From: Seleniibacterium sp963677135
Lineage (GTDB): Bacteria; Desulfobacterota; Desulfuromonadia; Desulfuromonadales; Geopsychrobacteraceae
DNA length: 64,000 nucleotides
Direction of reading: 5' to 3'
NCBI GenBank assembly: GCA_963677135.2
Contig: CAXXLS010000017.1
Location: 1 to 64,000 of the forward strand
Position numbers and translations under genes: made by a program. Below, piece by piece: positions 34,488 to 43,655 of the stretch. The notes under the pieces were generated by a model, which saw nothing but the letters and a program-made list of their open reading frames with translations, did no database searches and was not told where the DNA came from. Each line of letters starts with the position of its first letter. Position 1 is the first letter of the stretch.

Positions 34488-36523
34488 TATGCGGGCTCCT
34501 TGCCGATCAGGGCGAGAAATTCATCTTCACTCAGGACGGTGATGCCGAGCTCCTCGGCCTTGGCCAGCTTGCTGCCAGCCCCGGGACCGGCTACGACATA
34601 GTCGGTTTTCTTGCTGACCGATCCGCTGGCGCGGCCACCCTGTGCCTCAACCAGGGCTTCCCCCTCCTTGCGGCTGAAGCGCTCAAGTGACCCGGTAAAT
34701 ACCAGGGTTTTTCCTTTGAGCAGTTCCCCGGTCGGCTGCTTGCTGCTTCCTTCCGGGTTGACCCCGAGCTCGATCAGTTCGTCAAGCAGCTGCCGGTTAC
34801 TTTCGGCGGCAAAAAAATTCACCACGCTGGCTGCGACCTGAGGGCCGATTTCATGGATGGCCAGCAGGTCATCGTAGCTCGCTTGCTGCAATTGGGTCAG
34901 GCTGCCGTAATGGCGGCTGAGGAGTCTGGCCAGATGGCTGCCGACGTGGCGGATTCCCAAGGCGTAAATGAAATTTTCCAGAGGGCGCCGTTTGCTTGTT
35001 TCAATGGCGGAGAGCAGTTTTTCTGCGAGCCGGTCGCCCATGCGGTCGAACTGGAACAGATCATCGCGGCGCAGGCGGTAGAGATCGGCCAGGCTGCCGA
35101 CCAGCTTCAGGCGCAGCAGCTGATCGATCAGTCGATCCCCGAGGCCTTCGATGTCCATCGCTCCTCGGGAGCAAAAATGTTTCAGGGATTCCTTGAGTTT
35201 GGCGGGGCAGTCGAGCCCCTGGCAGCGGGGCACGACTTCGCCTTCCTCTTTGGCGACGGGGGAGGCGCAGACCGGGCAGGTCTCCGGCTGGGGAATCGGT
35301 TGCTCGGAGCCGGTCCGCCGGTCGCTCAAAACCCTGACGATGTCGGGGATGACGTCACCGGCCCGTTCAACGACGACGGTGTCGCCGATCATGACATCAA
35401 GCCGGGCGATCTCGTCCCAGTTGTGCAGGCTTGCACTGGAGACTGTCACGCCGCTGACATTGACGGGGCGAAGATTGGCAACCGGGGTGATGGCGCCGGT
35501 CCGTCCCACCTGAAAGCGCACCGATTCAACGACGGTCTGTTCCTGGCGGGCCGGAAACTTGGTGGCGATGGCCCAGCGCGGCGTCCGGCTCTTTTCCCCC
35601 AATTCCTGCTGCAGGGCAATACTGTTGACTTTGACGACCATACCGTCAATCTCAAAGGGCAGCTCCTCGCGTTGCCTGTGGAGCTCCTGGTAACGGCTGA
35701 TAACGGCATCGATCCCCTTGACCACCCGCACCGTCTCCAGGTTGACCTTGAGGCCCCAGCGGCGCAGGGACTGGAGAAGTTCGAAATGGGTGTCCGGCTG
35801 CTCACCGGACAGATCCCCGCAGCCGTAACAGCTGATGGTCAGGGGGCGGGCCGCCGTCAGCCGCGGGTCGAGCTGACGCAGGCTTCCGGCGGTCAGGTTG
35901 CGCGGATTGGCGTAGGTTGTTTCGCCCGTTTCCCGGCGCTGTTCGTTGATCCGGCGGAAAGCTGCCAGCTCCATGTAGATTTCTCCGCGCACTTCCAGCC
36001 GCTCCGGATAGTCCTCCTGAAGTTGCAGCGGGACCGCCTTGATGGTACGGACATTCTGGGTGATCTCTTCGCCGCTCGTTCCGTCCCCGCGGGTTGCGCC
36101 TCTGACCAGCCGGCCCTGTTCATAGGTCAGGGCGATGGCGACGCCGTCCAGCTTCGGTTCACAGATGTATTCAAGTTCTTCGCTGCGGGACAGAAACCGT
36201 TTGACCCGCGCATCGAATTCGATCAGATCGTCGGCATTGAAGGCATTTTCCAGGGACAGCATCGGGCTGGCATGACGTGCCTGTGGAAAACTCTCGAGGG
36301 GGGTGCTGCCGACGCGCTGCGATGGCGAATCGGCAGTGACCAGCTCGGGATGCTGTTCTTCAAGCTGCAGCAGCTGTTGCATAAGACGGTCGTATTCGGC
36401 GTCACTGATCTCTGGCCGGTCAAGGGCGTGGTAGAGATAGCTGTGATGATGAAGCTGACGGCTTAGCTCCTGGTGTCGCTGACGGGCTTCTTCACCTGCT
36501 GTCGCCGACTTTTTCCTGCTCAT
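34487..36523 (-). CDS. ligA: NAD-dependent DNA ligase
   Basis: The 678-residue ligase seals nicks using NAD. The adenylation domain has the nucleophilic lysine in E-P-K-L-D-G (about residue 119), preceded by the NAD-binding Ia domain. Next come the OB fold, a four-Cys zinc finger (C-P-V-C ... C-Q-G-L-D-C), helix-hairpin-helix repeats and a C-terminal BRCT domain. ATG 36523 has GGAGG 5 nt upstream; an upstream GTG overlaps that site. Downstream it is coupled to the acylphosphatase frame. Confidence 0.95.
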   Translation of the reverse strand: MSRKKSATAGEEARQRHQELSRQLHHHSYLYHALDRPEISDAEYDRLMQQLLQLEEQHPELVTADSPSQRVGSTPLESFPQARHASPMLSLENAFNADDLIEFDARVKRFLSRSEELEYICEPKLDGVAIALTYEQGRLVRGATRGDGTSGEEITQNVRTIKAVPLQLQEDYPERLEVRGEIYMELAAFRRINEQRRETGETTYANPRNLTAGSLRQLDPRLTAARPLTISCYGCGDLSGEQPDTHFELLQSLRRWGLKVNLETVRVVKGIDAVISRYQELHRQREELPFEIDGMVVKVNSIALQQELGEKSRTPRWAIATKFPARQEQTVVESVRFQVGRTGAITPVANLRPVNVSGVTVSSASLHNWDEIARLDVMIGDTVVVERAGDVIPDIVRVLSDRRTGSEQPIPQPETCPVCASPVAKEEGEVVPRCQGLDCPAKLKESLKHFCSRGAMDIEGLGDRLIDQLLRLKLVGSLADLYRLRRDDLFQFDRMGDRLAEKLLSAIETSKRRPLENFIYALGIRHVGSHLARLLSRHYGSLTQLQQASYDDLLAIHEIGPQVAASVVNFFAAESNRQLLDELIELGVNPEGSSKQPTGELLKGKTLVFTGSLERFSRKEGEALVEAQGGRASGSVSKKTDYVVAGPGAGSKLAKAEELGITVLSEDEFLALIGKEPA

Positions 36524-36752
36524 GGGAGCCTCCACGAATTTATGGAAAACCGATCGGTGCGAGGATCTCGGTTTTATAGGTTGTTTTTTTATTGAACAGG
36601 GCTTATATCATGCCCGGCGGATTCATTCAATGCGAGGACTTCCCCTTTTGGGCGAATTAGGCTAAACTCCGCCGGAAATGTGATGTTTTTTGTTATGCTC
36701 TTGGTAATGCGCGCGTATTGCCACTTCAAGTCAATTGAATTCTGGGGTAAGG

Positions 36753-38039
36753 ATGACTGACGAAACAACCTGGCGGTTACTGGCGCTTCTGCTGTTGCTT
36801 TTCTTTTCCGGGTTCTTTTCCGGGTCGGAAACAGCGTTGCTGGCACTCGATAAATTGCGGGTGCGCTTTCTGCAGCAGAAGGAGGTTCCGGGGGCGGACA
36901 AACTGGCCAGTCTGCTGGACAATCCTGACCGTCTGCTCAGTGGGATCCTGGTCGGAAACAACCTGGTCAATATCGCTGCTTCGGTTATCGCCACCGGTCT
37001 GTTCGTTACCTGGTTCGGGGATGACGGCGAATGGGTGACGGTTCTGGTTCTCACCCCTGTCCTGCTGATTTTCGCCGAAGTCTGCCCTAAAACCTATGCC
37101 GCTCAATATCCCGAAAAAGTGTCGTTCAAGGTGCTGGCGCCGATTCGGGGGATTTTGTGGCTGTTGGCTCCCCTGATTTTCGTGGTCTCCTCCCTGTCGC
37201 GCTTTCTGACCAGCTTTATCCGGCGTAAGGATGCCGAGACCTTTTCGGTTTCTGAGGATGAAATCAAGGCGATGATCGAGGTTGGGGAAGAATCGGGTGT
37301 CGTTGCTGCCGAACAGCGGCGCATGCTGCATGGTATTTTCGACCTCTCGGAAACCAGGGTGCGCGATGTCATGATTCCGCGGACCGAAGTGGTCGGTATT
37401 GATGTCTCGGACAATTTTCAGCACGTTATGGCGACGATCCGCGAAACCCGTCACAGCCGGTTTCCGGTCTACAGCGAAAATATCGACAGTATCGTCGGCG
37501 TCATTCATGCCAAGGATGTCGTCGCCTATACGGGCCACCCCGAGCAGTTCAGCCTGAGGGACCTGTGCCGGCCTCCCTACTATGTTCCCGAGTCGAAAAG
37601 AATCGCCGTGCTGCTGCAGAGCTTTCGCAAGAAGCGCGAGCACCTGGCCATCGTTGTCGACGAGTATGGCGGGGTTGAGGGGATCGTGACCCTGGAAGAT
37701 GTCGTCGAGGAGATTGTCGGCGAAATTCACGACGAATATGACATCGCCGAGGTCGATTTCCGGGAACTCGGAGAGGGACACTATCTGCTCGATGCCTCGA
37801 TGCCGCTGCGCGAATTCAACAGGCGCTTTAATTTGTCCCTTCCGGAAGAACATGTGACGACTCTTGCGGGGCATCTGCTTCAGACACTGGGCCGAATCCC
37901 GGTAGAGGGGGATTCCTGTGAGGAAGGGTTGCTCAGGTTCAGAATCCGGCGGATGGAAGATCGCCGCATTGAAGAAGTGGAAATGCAGGTTCTGAATCCT
38001 GACGCTGAAATTATCCAGGAGGCCCAGCCCGACGACTGA
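36753..38039 (+). CDS. CorC/HlyC-family membrane protein (CNNM, CBS pair, CorC domain)
   Basis: The 428-residue protein has an N-terminal CNNM (DUF21) membrane domain of about 190 residues with the S-G-F-F-S-G-S-E-T-A motif and I-F-A-E-V-C-P-K-T near residue 108. It continues with two CBS domains (D-V-M-I-P-R-T near 207; D-E-Y-G-G-V-E-G-I near 308) and a C-terminal CorC_HlyC domain. The family is linked to Mg2+/Co2+ efflux; 'haemolysin' is a legacy name. ATG 36753 has GGGG 5 nt upstream. Confidence 0.88.
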   Translation: MTDETTWRLLALLLLLFFSGFFSGSETALLALDKLRVRFLQQKEVPGADKLASLLDNPDRLLSGILVGNNLVNIAASVIATGLFVTWFGDDGEWVTVLVLTPVLLIFAEVCPKTYAAQYPEKVSFKVLAPIRGILWLLAPLIFVVSSLSRFLTSFIRRKDAETFSVSEDEIKAMIEVGEESGVVAAEQRRMLHGIFDLSETRVRDVMIPRTEVVGIDVSDNFQHVMATIRETRHSRFPVYSENIDSIVGVIHAKDVVAYTGHPEQFSLRDLCRPPYYVPESKRIAVLLQSFRKKREHLAIVVDEYGGVEGIVTLEDVVEEIVGEIHDEYDIAEVDFRELGEGHYLLDASMPLREFNRRFNLSLPEEHVTTLAGHLLQTLGRIPVEGDSCEEGLLRFRIRRMEDRRIEEVEMQVLNPDAEIIQEAQPDD

Positions 38040-38404
38040 TCCCTGCCATAGCCGACTTCAAGGATGCCAGCCGGGGACCGACGCGGCGAGGGGACAGCCT
38101 TTTCCTGAATTTTTTCGAGCATCGGAAAACATGACGCGGCCCGCCCGGCTGACCAAGACCGTCCCGACCGTTGCGCATTCAACTTTTTCCTGCCTTTTTG
38201 AGATTTTCCAGTATTTTCCTATAAATATTGGCAAGTTCTGAGAATTCTTCCGACACGGCCCGCGCGGCGATTGTCAAGTCCCTGTGTTAGCATGTTTTTT
38301 TCCTGTCTTAATCTTCCTGTTTTCCATGGTTTCTCCTTGACAGTCCTTGATGTGACCGCTATATTTTTTCAAAATTGGTGTCAAATAGTGTCAATAGGTG
38401 TCAA
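38040..38404. other. 365-bp region between the CorC-like gene and mraZ
   Basis: The right end holds the mraZ promoter and the MraZ-type repeats. The left two thirds contain T-rich stretches but no gene, no clear terminator for the preceding gene and no recognisable RNA. Confidence 0.6.
38337..38365 (+). promoter_or_regulatory. sigma-70-type promoter of the dcw cluster
   Basis: A perfect TTGACA (38337-38342) and TATATT (38360-38365) are spaced by 17 bp, the same design as the ffh promoter. Transcription would start near 38372, just before the MraZ-type repeats. Confidence 0.82.
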
Positions 38405-38407
38405 ATG
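38378..38407 (+). promoter_or_regulatory. three 10-bp direct repeats, probable MraZ operator
   Basis: GTGTCAAATA, GTGTCAATAG and GTGTCAAATG follow one another without a gap, the last ending on the mraZ start codon. MraZ of E. coli binds short direct repeats at 10-bp spacing in front of its own gene; the repeat unit differs here. The sites lie just downstream of the promoter and overlap the ribosome site (AGGTG), so binding would block transcription start or translation. Confidence 0.7.
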
Positions 38408-38848
38408 AATTTCTCTGGTGAATATAACGTCAGCATCGACGGCAAAGGACGGGTCAGTGTTCCCGCTCTTTTCAGGGATGAGCTGCGTGATCATTACCAG
38501 AGTGACAGCCTGATCGTGACCCGTCAAAAGAAGGGTCTGGTCGCCTATCCGCCCAGTCGTTGGGAAGAGATTCGGGCCCGGGTTCTGGCCCTGCCGAACG
38601 GGCCGCTGCGTGACGCGAACCTGCGCAACCGGATTTCTCCCGCCAAAGAGTGTGCCTTTAATGCCCAAGGAAGGATTCAGATTCCTCAGTCCCTGCGAGA
38701 ATACGCCGGGCTGAATGGAGACGCGGTCGTTGTTGGCATGTTTGAAAAGATCGAGATCTGGAGTCAGCAGGCTCACGCCGAGATTGTCGCTGAGTCCGAA
38801 ACTCTGCTCGCTGAGGATGCTCAGGGGCAGGCGGATCTCGGGTTCTGA
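38405..38848 (+). CDS. mraZ: transcriptional regulator MraZ
   Basis: The 147-residue protein contains two tandem MraZ (SpoVT-AbrB-like) domains with D-x-K-G-R near residue 13 and a similar Q-G-R motif in the second half. MraZ forms a ring that binds direct repeats upstream of the dcw operon and represses it. ATG 38405 matches the family start (M-x-F-S-G-E-Y); an upstream frame opening at 38375 includes the operator repeats and is unlikely. Confidence 0.93.
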   Translation: MNFSGEYNVSIDGKGRVSVPALFRDELRDHYQSDSLIVTRQKKGLVAYPPSRWEEIRARVLALPNGPLRDANLRNRISPAKECAFNAQGRIQIPQSLREYAGLNGDAVVVGMFEKIEIWSQQAHAEIVAESETLLAEDAQGQADLGF

Positions 38849-38850
38849 TT

Positions 38851-39792
38851 GTGGGTGCGGGTCATTTTTCTCATCTTTCCGTCATGCCCGATGAAGTTCT
38901 GCGCTGGCTGGCTCCCAAGCCGGGGGGCTGGTACCTGGACGGGACCCTGGGCGGGGCCGGCCATTCCCGCCTGATCCTGGAAGCCGCTGAAGACTGCCGA
39001 TTGATCGGGCTTGACCGTGACCCGGAGGCGTTGCAGGCCGCTGCCGCAATTCTCAAACCGTATGGCGACCGGGTCAGTTTGCATCATGCCACGTTTGATA
39101 CCGCTGCCGAGGTTGTCGCCAGCCTCGGGCTGTCAGGGCTCGATGGCATGCTCCTTGACCTCGGCGTGTCTTCGCATCAACTGGATACTCCCGAGCGGGG
39201 TTTCTCGTTTCGCCTGGACGCTCCACTGGACATGCGGATGAATCCAACCTGCGGAGAGACGGCTGCCGACCTGGTGAATACCCGGGACGAAGCGGAACTG
39301 GCCAAGATATTTTTTGAATACGGCGAAGAGCGTTACAGCCGGAGAATCGCCCGGACGATTGTCGCCCGGCGCCAGGAGCACCCGCTTGCCAGAACCGGCG
39401 AACTGGCCGAACTGGTTCGCGATTGCGTTCCTGGAGGGCGCCGGCCGAGCAGGATTCATCCGGCAACGCGGGTGTTTCAGGCGTTGCGCATTGCTGTCAA
39501 CGATGAGCTGGGACAGGTTGAACGTGGGGTCTCGGCAGGGATCGACCTGCTCAAGCCGGGGGGGCGGCTGGTCGTGATCAGTTTTCATTCTTTAGAAGAC
39601 CGGATTGTAAAAAGAATGTTTCGGGACCGGGCGCAAGGGTGTGTCTGCCCACCGCGTCTGCCGGTATGCCACTGTAATAAAACCCCCGAAGTAAACGTCC
39701 TGACCCGCAAGGGGATCAAGGCGACTGAAGCAGAGATTGAAATGAATGTCCGTGCGCGCAGCGCGGTATTGAGAGCGGTTGAACGCTGCTGA
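38851..39792 (+). CDS. rsmH: 16S rRNA (cytosine1402-N4)-methyltransferase
   Basis: The 313-residue enzyme, also called MraW, methylates N4 of C1402, the nucleotide whose ribose is modified by RsmI (also in this window). It has H-x-S-V-M-P near the start, D-G-T-L-G-G-A-G-H-S near residue 30, and D-L-G-V-S-S-H-Q-L near 102, followed by the F-S-F motif. The start is GTG 38851, 2 bp after the mraZ stop codon. Confidence 0.95.
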   Translation: MGAGHFSHLSVMPDEVLRWLAPKPGGWYLDGTLGGAGHSRLILEAAEDCRLIGLDRDPEALQAAAAILKPYGDRVSLHHATFDTAAEVVASLGLSGLDGMLLDLGVSSHQLDTPERGFSFRLDAPLDMRMNPTCGETAADLVNTRDEAELAKIFFEYGEERYSRRIARTIVARRQEHPLARTGELAELVRDCVPGGRRPSRIHPATRVFQALRIAVNDELGQVERGVSAGIDLLKPGGRLVVISFHSLEDRIVKRMFRDRAQGCVCPPRLPVCHCNKTPEVNVLTRKGIKATEAEIEMNVRARSAVLRAVERC

Positions 39793-39828
39793 AACAAGCG
39801 GCAATCCCACATTGAAAGGGGGCGTGAA

Positions 39829-40146
39829 ATGTCGCAGGTTCTGCCACAAACCACGGTTAAGATTGATGGGTTTTCTTTGCACCGGCCACGCTTGCTGGCT
39901 GTCATGGTCGCCATTTTCCTGGTGTCCGTGCTGGCTTTGCTGTTCGTCTGGTCGCGCATTCATGCCATCAACCTCGAATATGAAATTTCCAAACTCGATC
40001 GCAGTATCCGCACCGAACAGCAGGTCATACGCGAATTGAAGTTAGAAGCTGCTTTTCTGTCCCGGGTCGACCGTATCGAGCGTCTCGCCCGCACCAAGCT
40101 CGGCCTGCGGCCCCCGGCCCCCGGCCAGGTGATCAGGATCGACTGA
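39829..40146 (+). CDS. ftsL: cell division protein FtsL
   Basis: The 105-residue bitopic membrane protein has a cytoplasmic N-terminal tail, one membrane segment (about residues 24-41) and a periplasmic heptad-rich coiled coil. This matches FtsL, which joins FtsB and FtsQ to activate FtsWI at the septum. Position between rsmH and ftsI supports the call, since sequence identity in the family is low. AAAGGGGGC lies before the ATG. Confidence 0.85.
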   Translation: MSQVLPQTTVKIDGFSLHRPRLLAVMVAIFLVSVLALLFVWSRIHAINLEYEISKLDRSIRTEQQVIRELKLEAAFLSRVDRIERLARTKLGLRPPAPGQVIRID

Positions 40147-40147
40147 T

Positions 40148-42100
40148 ATGGCCCTGACGGAACGCGGTATTCAGATCCGCATCCGTATTTTTGGGGGGAT
40201 TTTTATCCTGCTCTTCCTGGCGGTTGTCAGCCGGGCCTGCTATCTCCAGGTTGTGCATGCTCCTGAACTGCAGAAACGGGCCGATCAGCAGCGTCAGCGG
40301 GTCGTCAAACTGGCCCCTCAGCGGGGCAGTATCTTCGACCGCAATGGTGATCCGCTGGCCGTGAGCCTGGCCGCCGAGTCTCTTTATGCCGACCCCGTCT
40401 TCATCGAAGATCCGGCTGCGGCTGCCAAAAAGCTGGCGAAGCTTCTCGACAGCTCCGAGCGGGAGCTCAAGAAGCAGCTCGCCAGCAAAAAACGTTTTGT
40501 CTGGCTGCAAAGACAGATGGAGCCGAGCCTGGCCAAAAAGGTTCGCGATCTGAAAATCACCGGTCTGCATTTTGTCACCGAACGCAAGCGCTACTATCCT
40601 CAAGCCAACACGGCTTCCCACGTGCTGGGCTTTACCGGGCTCGACCCGAAGGGGCTCGAGGGGATCGAGCTCGAATACGACCGGGTGCTCCAGGGTGAGC
40701 CCGGCCGGCTGATTTCTTTTCATGATGCCCGGGGGCGCGGTCTGGCTTCGGAAGATCAGGCGGTGCAGGGTGGGACTCCCGGGCACAACCTGTTTCTGAC
40801 CCTGGATCGCTCTCTGCAGTTCGTCGCCGAGAAGGAACTGAAAAAGGCCATCAAGGAGAATGACGCCGCGGGGGGAACCGTGGTTATGATGGAACCTGCC
40901 AGCGGCCGCATCCTCGCCCTGGCCAGCTATCCCGACTACAACCCGAACATGGCGGGCAAGTTCAGGGCCAGTGCGCGACGTAATCGCGCGGTTTGTGACA
41001 TGTACGAGCCGGGATCCACCTTCAAGCCTTTTATCCTGGCGGCGGCATTGGAAGAGGGCCTGGTTCGCCCGGGCCAGAAAATCTACTGTGAAAATGGTCG
41101 CTACTCGGTTGGAGGTAAAACCATCCGGGATCACAAAAAATACAAGAAGCTGACCCTGGAGGAGACCCTCAAGTTCAGCAGCAATATCGGCTTCGCGAAG
41201 ATCGGTAAGGCCCTCGAGCGTGATCGGGTTTATTCCTATATCAGCCGTTTCGGATTCGGGGAGCGGACCGGCATTGATCTCCCGGGCGAGGTCGGTGGCC
41301 TGCTCAGGGACCCGTCGCGCTGGTTTGAAATCGATCTGGCTGCCATCTCCTTCGGCCAGGCTCTCAGCATTACCCCGATTCAGCTGGTGACGGCGACGGC
41401 CGTCTTCGCTAATGGCGGCCTGCTGGTCGAACCCTACCTGGTTGAAAAGGTGACCGATGCCGATGGCCGGGTCGTCTCCCAGCATCTTCCCGAGGTGCGC
41501 CGCCGGGTGGTATCTGAACGGACGGCAGGCCTGGTTCGCAGCATGATGGTCGGTGTCACCGAACCGGGCGGGACCGGTACCAAAGGGGCCGTTCCCGGTT
41601 ATCAGGTCGCCGGGAAAACCGGAACCGCTCAGAAGGTCGATCCTGTCACCGGGGGATATTCCATCGATAAAAGGGTGTCGTCGTTTGTCGGGTTTGTTCC
41701 AGCCGATAACCCGGCCATTGTCATGGCGGTCGTCATTGACGAGCCCAAAGGGGTCACTTACGGCGGGGTGGTCGCGGCTCCGGCTTTCGCCACCATCGCC
41801 GGGCAGACCCTCAGCCATCTGAATGTGTTGCCGAAAGGGTCGGTGGAAGCCCTCGCCCAGGATGTGGAAACCGTCGATCCGCTCCCCGACCTGGCGCCGC
41901 TGCTGCCGGATGTGGCTGATAACGACGGCCTGGTCATGCCAAATTTCAGGGGGATGAGTTACCGGCAGGTGCTTCGGACGATGCAGGAGCTGAAGCTGAA
42001 TCTTAAATTGTCCGGCAGCGGTCATGCGGTTGACCAGTATCCGGCACCGGGAAAGGCGATTCCTTATGGCAAAGAAGCCTGGATCAAGTTCGGAGCCTAG
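40148..42100 (+). CDS. ftsI: septal penicillin-binding protein FtsI with PASTA domain
   Basis: The 650-residue class B PBP has one N-terminal membrane segment (about 12-30), a dimerisation domain and a transpeptidase domain with S290-T-F-K293, S344-S-N346 and K490-T-G. A single PASTA domain fills the last 60 residues or so, as in SpoVD-like proteins; E. coli FtsI lacks it. It cross-links septal peptidoglycan with FtsW. It starts 1 bp after the ftsL stop. Confidence 0.94.
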   Translation: MALTERGIQIRIRIFGGIFILLFLAVVSRACYLQVVHAPELQKRADQQRQRVVKLAPQRGSIFDRNGDPLAVSLAAESLYADPVFIEDPAAAAKKLAKLLDSSERELKKQLASKKRFVWLQRQMEPSLAKKVRDLKITGLHFVTERKRYYPQANTASHVLGFTGLDPKGLEGIELEYDRVLQGEPGRLISFHDARGRGLASEDQAVQGGTPGHNLFLTLDRSLQFVAEKELKKAIKENDAAGGTVVMMEPASGRILALASYPDYNPNMAGKFRASARRNRAVCDMYEPGSTFKPFILAAALEEGLVRPGQKIYCENGRYSVGGKTIRDHKKYKKLTLEETLKFSSNIGFAKIGKALERDRVYSYISRFGFGERTGIDLPGEVGGLLRDPSRWFEIDLAAISFGQALSITPIQLVTATAVFANGGLLVEPYLVEKVTDADGRVVSQHLPEVRRRVVSERTAGLVRSMMVGVTEPGGTGTKGAVPGYQVAGKTGTAQKVDPVTGGYSIDKRVSSFVGFVPADNPAIVMAVVIDEPKGVTYGGVVAAPAFATIAGQTLSHLNVLPKGSVEALAQDVETVDPLPDLAPLLPDVADNDGLVMPNFRGMSYRQVLRTMQELKLNLKLSGSGHAVDQYPAPGKAIPYGKEAWIKFGA

Positions 42101-42125
42101 CGGAATTCATCGATAAGGACAGCGT

Positions 42126-43655
42126 ATGAAATTACAGGATATGCTTGCGGCAGTTGAGCCGCTGACGATTGTCGGTGAACAGAACCCTGACGTGTCGGGC
42201 CTGGCTTACGATTCGCGCCAGGTTGGTCCGGGCGGTCTTTTTTTCGCCCTGCCCGGAGTCAAGGTGGACGGTTTCGATTTTATCCCCCAGGCCCTTGATC
42301 TGGGTGCCGCCGCCGTGGTCGCCGAGCGGGTTCCCGACCCCGTTCCCGAGGGCGCCACTTTTGTCCGGGTCGCCAATGCCAGGAAGGCGATGGCCCTGAT
42401 GGGGGCGGCCTATTACGGACACCCGAGCCAGGATATCCCGGTAATTGGAATTACCGGAACCAACGGCAAGACAACGATCACCTACCTTCTCGAGGAAATT
42501 CTCAAACAGGCTGGTCACCGGCCCGCAGTGTTCGGTACCATTGAATATCGTTGTGCCGATCTCCATCTGGAATCTTCCCATACCACGCCGGAATCCCTTG
42601 AATTGATCCGGATGATGAGCGAGTTTCGCAAGCACGGGGCCGACGCCTTTATTCTCGAGGTTTCATCACACGCCCTGGAGCAGCATCGCGTTGACGGGGT
42701 CGCCTTCGATGTCGCCGCCTTCACCAACCTGACCGCCGAGCACCTTGACTACCATCATACCCTGGACGAGTACTTTCTCAGTAAAAGACGCCTGTTCAGT
42801 GATCTGCTGCCGGCGGGGACCGGTGCTGTCAACCACGAAGACGGTTACGGGCGAAGGCTGCTTGAGGAGTTTCCTTCTCTGGTGTCTTTCGGCCGGACCG
42901 CCGATGCCGATGTCCGGGTCGCAGAGGTGTCGGTCGGGCGCGATGGCATCCATGGCGTTTTTACCGGCTGCCGGGGCCCGGTCACCGTGGCAAGCAGCCT
43001 GATCGGCGATTTCAATGTCAGCAATCTGCTGGCGGCGGTGGCCGTAGCGCAGCAATTGAACATTGCCGACGAAGTTATCGAACGCGGCATTCGTAAAATG
43101 TCCCAGGTTCCGGGGCGGGTCGAGGTCGTCTCGAATGATAAAGGCGTGTTGGCGCTGGTCGATTATGCCCATACCGGAGACGCCCTTGAGCAGGTGCTGA
43201 AAACCCTGGTCAAACTTGACCATGCCAGGTGCTTGACGGTCGTCGGCTGCGGGGGCGATCGCGATCCTTCCAAGCGGCCGGTCATGGCCCGAGCGGCGGC
43301 CAGCTATTCCGACCTGGCGATTTATACTTCGGATAATCCGCGTACTGAGGACCCTCTGCAGATTCTCGAGCAGGTTCGGGCTGGAGCGCTGTCGGGAGGT
43401 TTCCGGGAACTGTCCGTCGCAGAGGCGAGGGCCGGCGAAAAAGGGTTCGTGGTCATTCCGGATCGCCGCGCCGCTATCGAGTTCGCCTGTCAGATAGCGG
43501 GTGCCGGGGATCTGCTGCTGGTGGCCGGAAAAGGGCATGAGGATTACCAGATTCTCGGAACCCGCAAGATCCACTTTGATGATCGCGAAGAGCTCGGCCG
43601 GGCGTTCAGGCAGTCTTCCTGCTCAATTCCGGGTGGCGGAGGACGTCATGTTTGA
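42126..43655 (+). CDS. murE: UDP-MurNAc-Ala-Glu meso-diaminopimelate ligase
   Basis: The 509-residue Mur ligase has the ATP loop G-I-T-G-T-N-G-K-T-T near residue 109. The C-terminal S-D-N-P-R-T-E-D-P motif near 403 contains the DNPR signature of meso-diaminopimelate-adding enzymes, so the organism should have DAP-type peptidoglycan. Its last eight bases overlap the murF start. Confidence 0.95.
   Translation: MKLQDMLAAVEPLTIVGEQNPDVSGLAYDSRQVGPGGLFFALPGVKVDGFDFIPQALDLGAAAVVAERVPDPVPEGATFVRVANARKAMALMGAAYYGHPSQDIPVIGITGTNGKTTITYLLEEILKQAGHRPAVFGTIEYRCADLHLESSHTTPESLELIRMMSEFRKHGADAFILEVSSHALEQHRVDGVAFDVAAFTNLTAEHLDYHHTLDEYFLSKRRLFSDLLPAGTGAVNHEDGYGRRLLEEFPSLVSFGRTADADVRVAEVSVGRDGIHGVFTGCRGPVTVASSLIGDFNVSNLLAAVAVAQQLNIADEVIERGIRKMSQVPGRVEVVSNDKGVLALVDYAHTGDALEQVLKTLVKLDHARCLTVVGCGGDRDPSKRPVMARAAASYSDLAIYTSDNPRTEDPLQILEQVRAGALSGGFRELSVAEARAGEKGFVVIPDRRAAIEFACQIAGAGDLLLVAGKGHEDYQILGTRKIHFDDREELGRAFRQSSCSIPGGGGRHV

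Noticed and set aside
40133..42025. 630-codon open frame opposite ftsI
   Set aside because: Composition is of antisense type (rich in His, Arg, Gly, Gln), and all FtsI motifs are on the plus strand.
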